Assembly (NCBI GenBank): GCA_947652605.1
Contig: OX393581.1
Span: forward strand, 48,135,924 to 48,199,923
From: Elmis aenea
Lineage: Eukaryota; Arthropoda; Insecta; Coleoptera; Elmidae
Direction of reading: 5' to 3'
DNA: 64,000 nt
The notes below the pieces were generated by a model that saw only the letters and a program-made list of their open reading frames with translations, was not told the DNA's origin and searched no databases. This document shows, piece by piece, positions 1-12,306 of the stretch. The translations under genes and the position numbers were made by a program. Within the stretch, counting starts at the first letter, position 1, and every line of letters starts with the position of its first letter.

Positions 1-218
1 ACTTTAACCGAGAAGATGGCTACCGATTGAGCAACACCTGGCGGTTAGCTTTACACAAGAAGCCACAGAACGACAACCCAGATCCAACTGGCTCTAAAGA
101 ACAAACCAAGCGCGACGATCCACGATCACCGACCCGAGACAAGACGCAACCGAGCGTAGCGACCCATCGCTATATAACGCGGAGCAAATCACGACAACAG
201 CAGTCAGACCCCTTCTGA
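1..218 (+). pseudogene. 3' end of an open reading frame, probably retroelement tail
   Basis: A frame open from the window edge ends at a TGA at 216-218. It encodes a basic, Arg/Ser/Gln-rich tail (ending RSKSRQQQSDPF) and is far more GC-rich than the surrounding DNA. The composition and the nearby reverse-transcriptase relic suggest the C-terminus of a retroelement ORF entering from the left, but I recognise no domain. An ATG-like start inside the window is not convincing because the frame is open upstream of it. Confidence 0.35.
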
Positions 219-613
219 AGAAGTCGTCAGCATGGACGACGAAACGTCAAGCATTAATAATTCCACACGGCACAACCCGAAAACCACCCACTCATTGTGC
301 AGCAAACTTAACTTAAAACTGATTACTTGAAAAACTTTTAAAACACGACACGATTTTTGGGCATATATTTCACGATGGACTGAAATATTTGAAATGTTGT
401 GCCATACAACAAACCATGGGTATTGGGTTAATCAAAAAGTTCCTTAAAATTTTCTTTATGAAATTGAAACGATGATGATTTATATTAAAATAAAACTTTA
501 CGAAACCATAGATACCATCAGTTTGTATGACTTACTCGTAAGCCCATCTTTCAAGGCGTTTCTCCATTGTTTAAAAAACGCAGATTTTTTTACTTTGGCC
601 TGTCCAGGAATGA

Positions 614-829
614 TGGAAAGCATTAGAAAACACCAGCATAAGTTGTAGAGTAACTAAAGCCATCCAAGAACTGTACAGGGACAATAAAATTAAAATTGGA
701 AGTCAAACATCAAAAAAATTGAAACAAGGATGTTGCTTGTCCTCAACACTATTTAAAATTTACATTGAACACTTCTTGAGAACATGGAAAAGAAAATGCA
801 AGGGCATAGGGGATAAATTGCGCAATTAA
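614..829 (+). pseudogene. Reverse transcriptase fragment, RTE-like non-LTR retrotransposon
   Basis: About 71 in-frame codons match the middle of a non-LTR reverse transcriptase. A helix resembling 'AIQELYRDNKIKIG' is followed by 'LKQGCCLSSTLFKIYIE', which corresponds to the conserved G-x-x-Q-G-x-x-L-S-P-x-L-F-x-x-Y block (Pro replaced by Ser). Nothing upstream or downstream in this frame continues the domain, and the catalytic YADD motif is not seen, so this is a dead fragment. The clade is inferred from the spacing and style of the motif only. Confidence 0.7.
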
Positions 830-3800
830 ACGACCCCTTAAAACCTTTGGAATGAAGATGGTGTTATCAGATTAATTTAAAATTCACTAACAATTAAAAA
901 CGAACTTTTTTATCAACGCAATGCATACAAAGATAATTGTGGTCAGTACTTTTAAGTTACAAAATCTGCTAAAGAGAACTTTACCATAGGAGTAGTTTTA
1001 AACCAATCAATGTATTTCAATTATTATAAAATTTAAGTCTTACTGGTTTTCGAAACTTATAGTTATCAAAACTTTTGCGATGAAAACTTCTCCCAATCTA
1101 CATACAAAGCGCCAGTTGAAAGCAATTAAAATTACTTTTATTAGAGCAAACCACAATCTTCGTTCAAATAGATCTCATGCATAACATAATTGTGTTTCAA
1201 AATTCATTAAATGCAGCCACTCCGCCTTATTTGATTAGCTGATTGGTACGTCATCGTCCATCCGCAACTGGGGAACAGAATTTTATTTCAATCAATCGAC
1301 TTTAATTCTCATAATGCTACTTAACAAACAAGGATTTCACGCAAGAGAACTAAACTTATACGAAACTTGTCGTTTATAAGCCACTATAAAGGAAATCGAA
1401 ATTAGCCTTGTAAAATGTAATTAAAAAATTACGAAAAATACACAAAACGCGTGCCACTGACAATTTATCTGTGTAACCAAATATCATTGTGTAACTTTAC
1501 ACCATTCGAAATATAAGTATTTTATGGTATTCAAACGACGCGTTAAAGAAAATATTTTTACGACACTTCAATACGCAGTCCATAAATAGTTTGAATTAAT
1601 AAGAAAATTATAACACCTAAAATACTAAAACATCAAGAAAAACTATAAACACGTACAAAATTAAATTGAGATTATAAATAGATAATATATATTTTTATTA
1701 TAATGATAGTTTTATGGCTTATAGCTTGTAATGGCAAAGGATATTTTAAACGAATTTACAACACATGTGCTAAAATATTTATATGAGTGTAAATATTTGT
1801 TTAGTTAACAGGAACAATGTTTTACTAGGCTTGAATTTTAAGTCGTAGCGAAATACCTACTGAGTTTACTTAGAATAACAAATCTAATAGCTTAGGATGA
1901 GCTTGTTTTGCTACCTATAATTTAACAATTGTGTATTAGAATTGTAAAATTATTCATTACTTTAAATGACGAACAATTTTAACATTTTAAAATTGTTATA
2001 TAACTTTAAACGTAGCAGCCTTATACAGTGCGTATTTCTTTTAGGGCTGCTTTATTATTCAAAATAGAAAAAAAAAATTGCGCACAATTTGTTGGAGAAC
2101 ATAGGATACATAACCTAAAATTATTTTCAGTTATACTGAGTGTTTGGTTTCCGCGCTTTTTAAATACTCCACCCTGTATATTATTTATTTTTTAGATTCC
2201 AAATTGAATTCTCTTTAAAAAATTTATAAGTTTTATTATGTACATAAAATCAATAGTTTTTGAATTTCTTTTTTTTTTTAATATTGATGGTTACCGATCT
2301 TTAACAAAATATTCATATTTCGCGATTTACCAAAGTCAGTGTAAAATAATATGGTAGTTTTTTTAGCAATACTCTTATAGTGCCTTCTGAACAATTAAAC
2401 TTTTTAAATAATACACAGGGTGTTTGTTTTGGTCGGTCCATGTGGCTGAATTTTAAACACGAATAATAAAACATTTAAAACTTTAATGTAAGTAGAGCTT
2501 TAAGAATGTGGTATTATTTAATGCTTTAAAGCTAAAATAAAAATCATAGGGGTTGTAAACATAAATATAAATGATATCGACAGCTTATTGATCTTAAAAA
2601 GTCTACTTTTAAATATTTTAGCAAAAAATATATTTATTTGAGATTTCTGCACCAGTTTCTATAATTTTTCGTTAATAAATAATTATTATTAAAAAAAAAG
2701 GCCAAACACAAGTTTTAATTCAGTTACCCAAGAAAATCTACTTTCCTATGCAACTTTTGCCTATTACACAAAGTAATTATATTTGAAGTTTCAACATGGG
2801 AATTTATCTTATTAAAATATCTGCAGCGTAGGTGGAATTAATTCATAGTTCGTTTTTTCATATTTCTTTAGCAAAAAGTTCGCTCGCAAAAATATTCGTT
2901 GTAATTTTAAGAATGTTTACTTTTGGGATAAAATTTTCCAACTTTTACACTTTTCTGTCACAAATTTAATATATTTCTATCATATTAAGTTGTTATTACA
3001 AAGAAAAATCTATTTTAAAACGGTAAATTAAAATAATTAGACTTTGGATTAAAACCCAGACTTTTCAGTTTCTTGAAAAAGGTTGAAGATATCTGAAATC
3101 TGTTTTGATATTATTAAATTTTGCAGCTTTGCCAAATGTAAACTTAAGCTTTGGCTTTTAAATCCTTTTTAGACTATACTAATTTGTTATTATCTTTCGT
3201 TTAAGATAATAGCATAGAATTTTTATATAAAACTTTCGTTCAAGAATTTTGCATGGAAAATATGAACCACAAACATGGTAATATTTTTTGATACAAAAAC
3301 TCTAATATATTTTGGTTACTTTTTAGTAATTTTTATCATATCTTATTGGCAATTGTGAGTAACCATGTCAAATATTTATTTATATTTTGATGTTTATTTT
3401 GTATATGGGTGCTTTCTGCTTATACATAATTACAAATGAATAGAAAACTACTAATTATGGCTGCAGTAGGTACCATTAATAATGTTACTAAACAATCAAT
3501 AACGAACTGATTTTTTTTTCAGTCAACTTAACCCACAAATGACATGCAATCATATACAATTACATTAGGATACGCATGCGCGCATGCTAAATATTGGATG
3601 CAATTAGAACAGGTCCTATTTTCGTACAATTTTTTGGTTCAAAATTGTTAATTTCTGATTGACACGTTAATATAAAATCGTATGTAGGTAATTTTCTTAA
3701 ACGAAAAAATAGTATTGTATAAAACAGACTTTATAGTAAACGAGCTACCCTTGTTGAAATACTAAATTCAGTAACAATTAAATTATACACTACATCTAAC

Positions 3801-4146
3801 ATTAAAGGATTGAATACATAAACATTTAGTTATGCCTATAAAAACTATACCACTGAGCTGCAGAATGTAAATTATACAGCGGGGGAAATTTCACAATAAA
3901 ACCAAGTTTACATTTTATTAAAAATGTACGCCAATGTGTCAAAACCAGTTATTTCGGCGCAGGTGCTTTTCGCCACCGTGAAGCAATTAAAAAATGACAA
4001 CTTTCAACGACACTGATAGATATTTTACAACTTTCTGATAGTTCAACGCAAAATTTAGATTATGATCAACATAGATACAAAACGAACAGGGCTTGTATTT
4101 TAAACCATCTGAACAAAGTTCAAAAAATGTAGAAAAACAATCACAC
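830..4146. other. AT-rich intergenic DNA with stray fold-back termini
   Basis: No gene is supported here. Isolated ends of the TACAGGGTG fold-back type occur near 2168-2180 (a CCACCCTGTATA end) and 2413-2425 (ACACAGGGTGTTTG). The rest is AT-rich sequence with no coding signature that I can see. Confidence 0.5.
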
Positions 4147-4463
4147 ATGTTTAAAGTTTCACTATTTTGGCCAAGTGTAAAAAGCGCTCTGTATAATAGA
4201 AAAGTGTTAATTAATATATTGTCAATTTAAATTTCATTCGCACACTTATCGCCATCCCGCTGAAATTTATGTCGAAAAGTTCCCGATATTTCAACAGGCT
4301 TCTGAACTCCGAACCTACGTTTACTACTACGTAAAAGTAAAATGATAATGTCAATTTTCATTTATATTACGCTTGCGAAGCGAATAACACTAACTTCTCT
4401 CTACTCTCTATCGAATGTTGCCAATTGTACATTTTTTATTCGTGACATTAACAATATGGATTT
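4147..4463. repeat. Left copy of a 317-bp direct repeat flanking a retrotransposon fragment
   Basis: This block recurs at 5262-5577 with about seven differences and one single-base indel (about 2% divergence). The copies abut the two ends of a Jockey-type fragment. The simplest reading is an unusually long target-site duplication. It does not begin TG or end CA as an LTR would. Confidence 0.85.
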
Positions 4464-5261
4464 TTAATCAGTGGAAAATCAAGGTTAATGAGACCAAGTC
4501 AGTACACGTCACCTTCACAAACCGAAGAGGTAGATGTCCACCTATCACCCTAAATAATCACCAGATACCGCAACACGATGAGGCCAAATACCTTGGACTT
4601 ACCCTGGACAAAGGACTCACCTGGCGCAACCACATATTCACCAAACGTAAGCAGTTGGGTTTGAAACTTTCCAAACTTTACTGGTTAATTGGACGCAAGT
4701 CCAAACTGTCGCTAGAAACTAAACTCTTGGTGTATAAATCCATCTTAAAACCAGTGTGGACGTATGGAATCCAACTGTGGGGAACTGCGTCAAATTCAAA
4801 CATAGACATACTGGAAAGATTTCAATCTAAAGTCCTCAGAATTGTAGCCAAAGCCCCGTGGTTTGTCCCAAATACCAACATCAGACACGATCTACAGATG
4901 AAAACCGTTAAAGAGGAAATCAAACAGCACACCACGAATTACGCCAACAGAATTAGAGATCACCCAAACAGCCTTGCCAAAGAACTCATGACCCAACCAC
5001 TACTCAGAAGCCGCCTCAAGCGCCACACCACAACAGACCTTATCGGCAGATTCGAAAACTTAAACTAATTATGTATTGTGCTAAATAATTGTGTATTGTG
5101 CTAAATGTAAAATCCCAGTTGCTACACCTAGCAAAACTATAAGTATACGGGAAGCTACCACAGGGTAGCTTTTCACATGTCCTTGTTACCGTCAAACCAT
5201 TTGATTATTGTATGGATAGCATACAGATTTCAAATTAATTGGGATATGAAAAAAAAAAAAA
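4464..5261 (+). mobile_element. 5'-truncated Jockey-like non-LTR retrotransposon
   Basis: The insertion keeps only the end of ORF2 (open to a TAA ending at 5068), a roughly 180-bp 3' UTR and a poly(A) tail at about 5249-5262. The protein shows the post-palm region typical of Jockey-clade elements: 'YLGLTLDKGLTWRNHI', then 'YKSILKPVWTYGIQLWG' and 'LERFQSKVLRIVAKAPW'. The frame seems to start at an ATG at 4415, but that ATG and its first 16 codons belong to the flanking 317-bp repeat and are not retrotransposon sequence. Truncation at the 5' end and a poly(A) at the 3' end fit target-primed reverse transcription. It is not autonomous, as the catalytic reverse-transcriptase core and endonuclease are absent. 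Confidence 0.88.
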
Positions 5262-5577
5262 ATGTTTAAAGTTTCACTATTTTGACCAAGTGTAAAAAGC
5301 GCTCTGTATAATAGAAAAGTGTTAATTAATATATTGTCATTTTAAATTTCATTCGCACACTTATCGCCATTCCGCTGAAATTTATGTCGAAAAGTTCCCG
5401 ATATTTCAACAGGCTTCTGAACTCCGAACCTACGTTTACTACTACGTAAAAATAAATGATAATGTCAATTTTCATTTATATTACGCTTGCGAAGCGAATA
5501 ACAATAACTTCTCTCTACTCTCTATCGAATGTTGCCAATAGTACATTTTTTATTCGTGACATTAACAATATGGATTT
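5262..5577. repeat. Right copy of the 317-bp direct repeat
   Basis: It begins directly after the retrotransposon poly(A) and ends in ATATGGATTT exactly as the left copy does. Immediately afterwards the sequence changes to a GC-rich stretch (5578-5640) that is absent after the left copy, so the duplication boundary is sharp. Confidence 0.85.
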
Positions 5578-7012
5578 AGGGCGCCAGAAATGAGTTCGCA
5601 CCCCGGCGATTAATACCAACGGCGCGCCACTAAATCCACCAATCTTAATATCAGAGCTACCACCATCTTCAATAGATATTTTTAATTAATCACTGCCAAT
5701 CATAATCTATTAAAGTATAATCTCAAAGTTTCTGAACGTCTTGACTGTGTCCCAATTTTTTTTATATTTTATTAATGGTGTAAGTTTATAAGCGCACAAG
5801 TTTCAAAAAATCACTCATTTTGTACTCCGCAGACGGTCTACAAATTCATTAATCTTTCGCAGATTCAGAATTATGTACATCAGATAAACGGAAGATAAAC
5901 TAATAGAACTGGTAACTTGATGAATAATTTAGAGTTTACGTCAATACGCAACAGGAAGATATTGTCGCGAATTCTGTAATTATGTAACTAATTATGACTT
6001 CAGTATTGTCTCAGTGATATTGCTGTCAGCTAAATTATGACGGGTATGCGCAGCATTTCTTGCAAAGAGGCACCAAATGAAATTTAGCAGGTCTACATGA
6101 ATATTTTCACGATAACAAACTTACATGTGTTTCTCAATACTTAAAATATTTGAGTGATTCATTCTTGTAATGTATACTCTGTTTACTTTTATTATACTTT
6201 AAAGTAGACTCTGTTTTAGTTTTGTCATGCTGGCATTTTAGTTACATTCTAAAGCTGTGTTGCAATGTTGCAAATTAAAAATTCCAAAAGGATGTGAAGA
6301 AAAAGTTAAGAAAAGTATTGTAAAATGTTATAAAGAATATTAAAAAAATAATCCAGAGTTTACAAATGACCTAATTTATTCCAAATTGTCGAATATATTC
6401 AATGTAAATAAAGTATTATATTAAATTTTGGCTATACAGGGTTCTCGTTTTTCGAGGGCCACTATGGGGATCACGTAAACGGTAAGAGTTACGACTTCGG
6501 TTAAATTAGGGCAAAGTTGAATATTCAGGTGCTTAATAATTTGACGCAAACAAAACTTATCTAGCTATTGTAGTTTTTGAGATATAGGGAAAAAAGTAAA
6601 AAAGTGGATTTTTGATTTTTGCCCGTAACTTTTTCATTTGATGTCGAATTTCATTTCTGTAAAAACTTTTTCATGGCCACTTTTTGCAAGGAATCAAAAT
6701 CTCCAATTATATTTTTCATGCGACGTTTCGTTTTTTTAAAACCGTCATCAGGTCAATTTTTTCTTATGGACGCTATATGTGATTTTGACACCAATTTGTA
6801 GAGCGTGTTATTCTGAATTCAATAATGTATAACACATGGCACTTTTTTGTACCAAGTGATTTTGAATTAGTAAATTTTACGATTAATTAAGAAATTAATT
6901 TTTATTATAAAAAAAAACTTTTTTCGAATTATTTCTTGTTTAAAGTGCAAGACCAGTTTCAAGCCTCCCGTCTCAAGACTCCAACTGATGCAAAGACGGG
7001 AGAAAGAGATTT
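5578..7012. other. Intergenic; one solo fold-back arm at 6435
   Basis: No gene is supported. A GC-rich run at 5578-5640 is unexplained. At 6435 a TACAGGGTT terminus begins, followed at the usual 35-bp distance by ATCACG, so this is one arm of a TACAGGG fold-back. I found no matching right end nearby. The short ORFs at 6619-7055 are low-complexity and not convincing. Confidence 0.5.
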
Positions 7013-7016
7013 TTAA

Positions 7017-8425
7017 CCCATTTGTTCCCAGTGTACTCATTTGAGTACGGTTCATAAAATATTTTTTTTAAGTTCCATTAGTTACATATAGGTGGGAATG
7101 TTTAGTACCACTTAGTACACAGAATAAGGAATAGTAGATTAAAATTTTAAACCTTAATGTTGCTTCTACATAGGAAAAAACGTCACTTTACTTTGTTCTA
7201 CAACTGTGCTATTGTCACTGTGTACTTTGTTATTAATTTTTATCTTTGTTTTAAAATATAAATTAATTTTTCTGCTGAAATTTGTTACTCAGGTATGTAT
7301 GTTTTACAGTTATTCATGCAAATATTAAACAAAATACATAGTGTGATTTTTTTTCATAGTAACTATGAAAACTATACTCATATGAGTACACTGGGGCATT
7401 ACGTTGTTAGGGCTAAATTTGCCCTTAGGATCTAAAGTTGTATTGGACTTAATAAAAGTAGTGATAAAACTGGCAGATCATATAATATTTGTCGACAACT
7501 TGTTTACAAGTCATGGTTTGATGAAAACTCTTATAGTTAATCGCACAAAAAAAAGTCCTTTTTTTGATCAGCAACAAATGAAAAAAGAAATTCGCGGTTG
7601 TTTCCAATATAAATATGACAAAGAACATTTATTGCTTCTGGTAAAGTGGAAGGACAATGGACAATAGTATTGTGACTATAATGACAAATTATGATAGTAT
7701 ACATCCTCTTTCCAAAGTGAAACGTTGGTCTAAGTAGCAAAAAGAAAAAAATTGATGTGCCCCAACCTTGTCTCTCTGCCAATAATAATACAGCTATGAG
7801 GGATGTAGACTTGCTAGACAAATCTGTAAATAATTATCAAGTGTCCATCCAAGGTAAAAAAAGGTGGTGGATTCTCTGGACCCATATGCTGAATATTACA
7901 ACAGTGAACGCCTGAAGGATAAATTCATTAGCAGGTAGAAATATTGATTTACTGAATTTCATACGAAGTGTATTAAGACATCACTTAAGAGTCTTGGAGA
8001 AAGCTCAACTTTCCGGGCATCCACGTACGGTCCCAAAAAGTATTATACAGGATCAAGGAGGACATTTTCCTAAGAAATAATTGATAAACAGTTGCGCTGT
8101 AGCATATGTCATCAACGAGCAAGGTGCATTTGTATCAAACGCCATGTCACACTGTTTGGAAAGAGAATGTTTCATAAAGTTTCATAGTGAATACCAGTTT
8201 TCGATTGTAAATTATTACAATAAATTAGTAAAAAATAATATAATTTTTATTTTCTTTGCCGCCGCTATGTTCCCGTTGTACTCTTATGAGTACGTGCATT
8301 TTTTTCACTTCTTTTTGAAAATATTTTAGAAAAACTTGCATAATTTGTAGTTTGGACATATTTCTAATAATAAAAAACGTTTTATTTAAAAATTTGAAAA
8401 AAAAAAGTTTGTGGGAACAAATGGG
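7017..8425 (+). mobile_element. Degenerate piggyBac transposon with TTAA target duplication
   Basis: The ends are perfect 14-bp inverted repeats, CCCATTTGTTCCCA at 7017 and its complement ending at 8425, and both are flanked by TTAA (7013-7016 and 8426-8429). TTAA duplication is diagnostic of piggyBac. Subterminal palindromes of the form GTACTCATNTGAGTAC lie near both ends (about 7034 and 8279), and a third is at about 7375. The interior keeps part of a transposase (separate entry). At about 1.4 kb it is shorter than autonomous piggyBacs (about 2.4 kb), so it is internally deleted. Confidence 0.92.
7404..8210 (+). pseudogene. piggyBac transposase remnant (C-terminal half)
   Basis: The open part to 7667 contains 'LGSKVVLDLI', 'HIIFVDNLFTSH' and 'VKWKDNG', the hallmarks of the piggyBac DDE domain (DDE_Tnp_1_7). 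After a stop at 7665, frameshifted stretches keep 'VPQPCLS', 'DVDLLDK', 'VSIQGKKRWW' and finally a Cys-rich tail (about 8085-8200) corresponding to the C-terminal cysteine-rich domain. Multiple stops and frame changes show it is dead. The N-terminal half and the first catalytic Asp are missing. The parent element has intact ends and could in principle be moved in trans. Confidence 0.85.
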
Positions 8426-8907
8426 TTAATTTGACGATTTGTATGAAAAAGTCTTCGTTTTTAAACTGTTATGAATATGTTAAGAAAGAAATGTTTAGCG
8501 TGAAAGACAAGCATGGATTTTCTTAAATTAAAAATGCGCCGTGACGTGAACACTTTTGGGGATTCCCTTAAGGAAACATTAATTGAATCAGTCTCGCATG
8601 TTATCGATCAATAAATTAACCGCCACAAAAGAAGTCCAACAAATTCTGAACTAGGTTAACGTAGGTCTTAAACTTCTAATACTAAAACATTTGCAGAACA
8701 TTGTCATTGAGCCAGACGTTAAATTTCCCATCCAAAATTGATGTGTAGTTTGTAAAATATGAGATTAAATAATCTAATGTATAAAATAATTTTTTCAGTC
8801 ACCTTTTGCTATCCAAAAAAGTTTAAGATACGACGCACATATTATCCTGACTGGCACAAAACTAAAACAAAACCGAATTTCACTATTCACAGCACGTAAC
8901 ACTTGAT

Positions 8908-9339
8908 TCAAAACTGAGCGAATTTAATCGTCACGTCGATCACAATTGGCGGTACACACACGACGCGTGATGCGTAGTATCTACGCGCTAGATTCAAACT
9001 TTCAAAACTTTCGTCGCCGTTAACAAAGTCGTAAAACGAAACGCTACCTCGGTCGATCCCACATGCGTTCTTCAGAACGTAACTGTGATAATAAAACCCA
9101 TTAAAATTGCAATCAAACAATAGCAGCGACAATTTTACGGGTTACCGTTGATAAAATAACTCCCACAACGTCGAATATCCGAATCTTACGTAGTTGTAAT
9201 TTGTATTCGCGTCAAGATTACAAGGTCGAACCGGGAGACCACGTGAATCAGCATCGCAACGTATTCGTGTTTCGGCGCGAACTCCAATAACACGATTACC
9301 TGCGAAACAACCTTTGATTAGCACACGAGTTGCACGCAC
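8908..9339 (-). CDS. Candidate two-exon ORF in a CpG-rich island; not recognised
   Basis: The region 8.88-9.65 kb is much richer in CpG than its surroundings. On the minus strand, an open stretch ending at 9146 (donor CAACG|GTAACC) joins in phase to another starting at 9082 (acceptor TTATCACAG) and ending with a TGA at 8908. The implied intron is 63 bp, like the host introns in this window. The upstream part has an acceptor-like TTTCGCAG at 9300. The protein resembles nothing I know. An equally good explanation is a promoter or 5'-UTR CpG island whose frames are open by composition. Confidence 0.3.
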
Positions 9340-9728
9340 TCACCAAAAGTAAAAGAGCAACTCTTGTAGTCTCATACATTCAGGTATTTCTAGGGATCCG
9401 CTAACTCGCAATGTTACATAACCAACCTTCTGGGAGACCGCGGCATGACTGAAGCATCCAGTCCGATTCTAATTTGATTGCCATGATTCTTAAGCAACAA
9501 TGAGTGCATGTTTTGCTGTACCGCTCAAGCAAAAATTGCCCGTTTCGATTAGATTTCCCTGATACTTGCGAAGAGCTGAGAAAACTAAACAACTAGATGC
9601 GAAAAGGGGCGCGATGGAGATCAAAACCAATAACCAAAAATCATAATTAGACGTTTTAGCTTAAAAAAAAAAGTGGAGCAAGTTCGGGACATGAATTTTA
9701 CAAAAAACCAACACACAAAAAACATATA

Positions 9729-9945
9729 CAGGGTGTAGAATAGAAACACGCAACATAGTAATTTCAATGGTGAAATTTTAAAAGTTTATTAATATCTCTA
9801 ATTATTTAATTTAAAAAAGTGCATTGAGATTTTTTTTCTCTACATAAACCTAGATGCACTTTTTTCTAAAATAACCAACAAACTCAAAACCACGCGCCTT
9901 CACCAAAAAATTAGTTTAATCAATACACTGATAACAGAGGTACCG
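9729..9945. repeat. Solo TACAGGGTG terminus
   Basis: An isolated TACAGGGTGTAG end occurs at about 9728. I could not find its inverted partner nearby, and the following sequence is AT-rich with no other feature. Confidence 0.35.
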
Positions 9946-10828
9946 TAGAATAGGGCAACTTGGGACAGTAGGGTAACTTGGGACAAAATGAAATTCTCAC
10001 CTAAAAATTTTGTTTACAACTGTCAACTTTTGAGATAATCAAAGTTGCTTAGTAGAGTTTTAAAAGTATCATATAAGCTTAAAAAAACGAATTAGTTTTT
10101 GAAATTACTACAAGACTGTAAGTTGTTACATCCATTTTTTTAATTAATATAAAATGGCCGAATTAAGAACTGTTTAAAACTTCTCTTGTACTTTTGTTCT
10201 GAAAATATACGTTTAATATTAAGTCTTGAATAACTTATCTCATTTTTTTTATTTAATACTACCTATGTTCAAAAATGAATGATTGTCCGTTTTGGTGAAA
10301 ATTTTTGTTTAAAAATGATTGTCTCATTAGTTTTTAATTCAATTAATATATTGAATCCTGCTTTAAACAACTTTTTTACAAATGAGACAATCATTTTTGA
10401 ACAGAGGTAGCACATTTTTTTAAATTTTTCCAATCAAAATATCGTTTAGTTTAAAATTTTTGTAACTTGCGAATTAAAGTTTTATTTTCTTTATTTTTGA
10501 TATTTTTTTTCATGCTGGATAATTGTGAAAGATCAATTTAATATAAAAAATATAATATTACTGTCCCAAGTAGGACTTTATAGGCTAAACTTGAGTCAAA
10601 CTACTGAAATTCATATGTGTCCCAAGTTGCCCGGTCTTAAGTATTACTTGAGACAGGAAGTTTTTTTTGTTGGTATCTTGTATATATACATATATATTTA
10701 TTTTATATATAGAATATTGTTCATTGGCACCTCACCCAATTACATAAAAAAAATCAAAGTTTTTAATTAAAAAATGAACGTGGTACACGCTTTCAAATGT
10801 TGAAACTGTCCCAAGTATTCTACCGGTA
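9941..10828. repeat. Inverted-repeat element with 'GGGCAACTTGGGACA' ends
   Basis: The left end ACCGTAGAATAGGGCAACTTGGGACAG is matched in inverse by the right end CTGTCCCAAGTATTCTACCGG. Extra copies of GTCCCAAGT occur inside at about 10562 and 10619, and a second CTTGGGACA lies at about 9975. Short inverted segments around 10260 and 10390 also pair. There is no coding content; the small ORFs are AT-rich shadows. The superfamily is unclear. Confidence 0.6.
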
Positions 10829-12306
10829 TTGGGTTTGTTATAAAAAAAATTATAAAGAACAAAATTTCCAGTACTTTTCTCTCCAATACAGAAGCAAATA
10901 AATAAATAAAATACTAAGCACAATAAAATCAAATCAAACAACCTACAAGGCACAATATTAACAACATCCAACAATAAGAAAATAACAAACAGGCACATTC
11001 AAAACAAAATGCTATTTATCTTACATAGATGTCATCAAAGACAATTTTAGATTAAAAAAAAAAAACTTACAAAGAGGCAAATCAAAGGTGTGAAACAGTT
11101 TAGGAACCAAATAAATTAGACATTTTTAAGCAAACACACATACTTACACACACCAAACATTATTTAAATCAACCCAACATTTACAGACTTTAAATATTTT
11201 CGAAACTCAGCCATTCACAGCATGATTTAGGATCAAAGACAGGCTTTTAACATAAAATTAATGATAACTTTAATTTTTATGGTCTTTTGTATTTAGCACC
11301 TTTGGTATTTACTCTCTTTATTTACGAGTTTTAGAAAAGTGTGTGCCTTATACGGTTGTGCACGACGAACTTTACGTGAATGTACTACAATATAAAGTTC
11401 ATGGCTGTACAGTAAGTGTACAGTGGGCGATACATTTTTGTCATTTTTATCTAAGCAACGACAAAATTTTAAGAAACGTTACACGTTTTCACTTGTACAT
11501 CACACCAAATCAGGAAATATTGCATAACAGTCAACCACGTAGTATGAATACCTAACTGAGACGTGCGCAAAAGCAAACTGAAATATTTAAAATCATAATT
11601 TATATTTTATAATGGGTGGATAAAAAAATACAGATTGTATTTTGCATCAGAAAATTTTAAAAAAATGGGCATTGTAATTGAAATAAACGAGTTTTGGTGA
11701 TCCGAAGTTGGATTAAAAGAAAATTTAATTTTGGACATCCTGTAACTAATGCATCGTATGCAAAAATTCCTGGTTGAACTTCAAGGTTTCTTCTATGCAT
11801 AGTCTAAATTTAAGCTTTTTCTCTTAAAAAATGGCGGCGGTAGATAATATTAAGCATCACGATGAAAAACAAAAAAAAATTCAAAAAAGGCCAAAAATAT
11901 AAAAACTGACTGCACTTATCTTTGTCGTGATGAATCAACACATGTATCTAATACTGTTCAACTTGTTTTTTTTTCGTGGAGCAGATATAAAGTTAAATGT
12001 TACTAAATAATTATTAGATTTGGTAAGGATGAAAGGAAATACAACAGCTGAGAATATCTATTTTGTATTAAAAACTGATTATAATATAAAAAATGAGAAA
12101 ATCACTTCGAATTAACTACGCCTTTGACAAAAAAATTTAAAACCGAAGTTTTCAGGGCCTGGCGTAAAGCAATTTTTCCTAAATATTTAAAAGCAAAAAT
12201 TAAGGAACTCGAAAATGAGACATTTCACAAGGTTCAACAATTAAAAGAGGTCTTGCATGTATATTAATTAATTTACGAAAATTATACCCCATGAAAATGT
12301 TTCTAA
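10829..12306. other. AT-rich intergenic DNA
   Basis: I see no gene, RNA or bounded element here. ORFs at 10732-10998 and 11343-11555 lack splice context, domains and any coding composition. Confidence 0.5.

Noticed and set aside
4147..5577. The 317-bp direct repeats as LTRs of an LTR retrotransposon
   Set aside because: They do not start TG or end CA, the interior is a Jockey-type non-LTR fragment with a poly(A) tail touching the right copy, and no primer-binding site or polypurine tract is seen.
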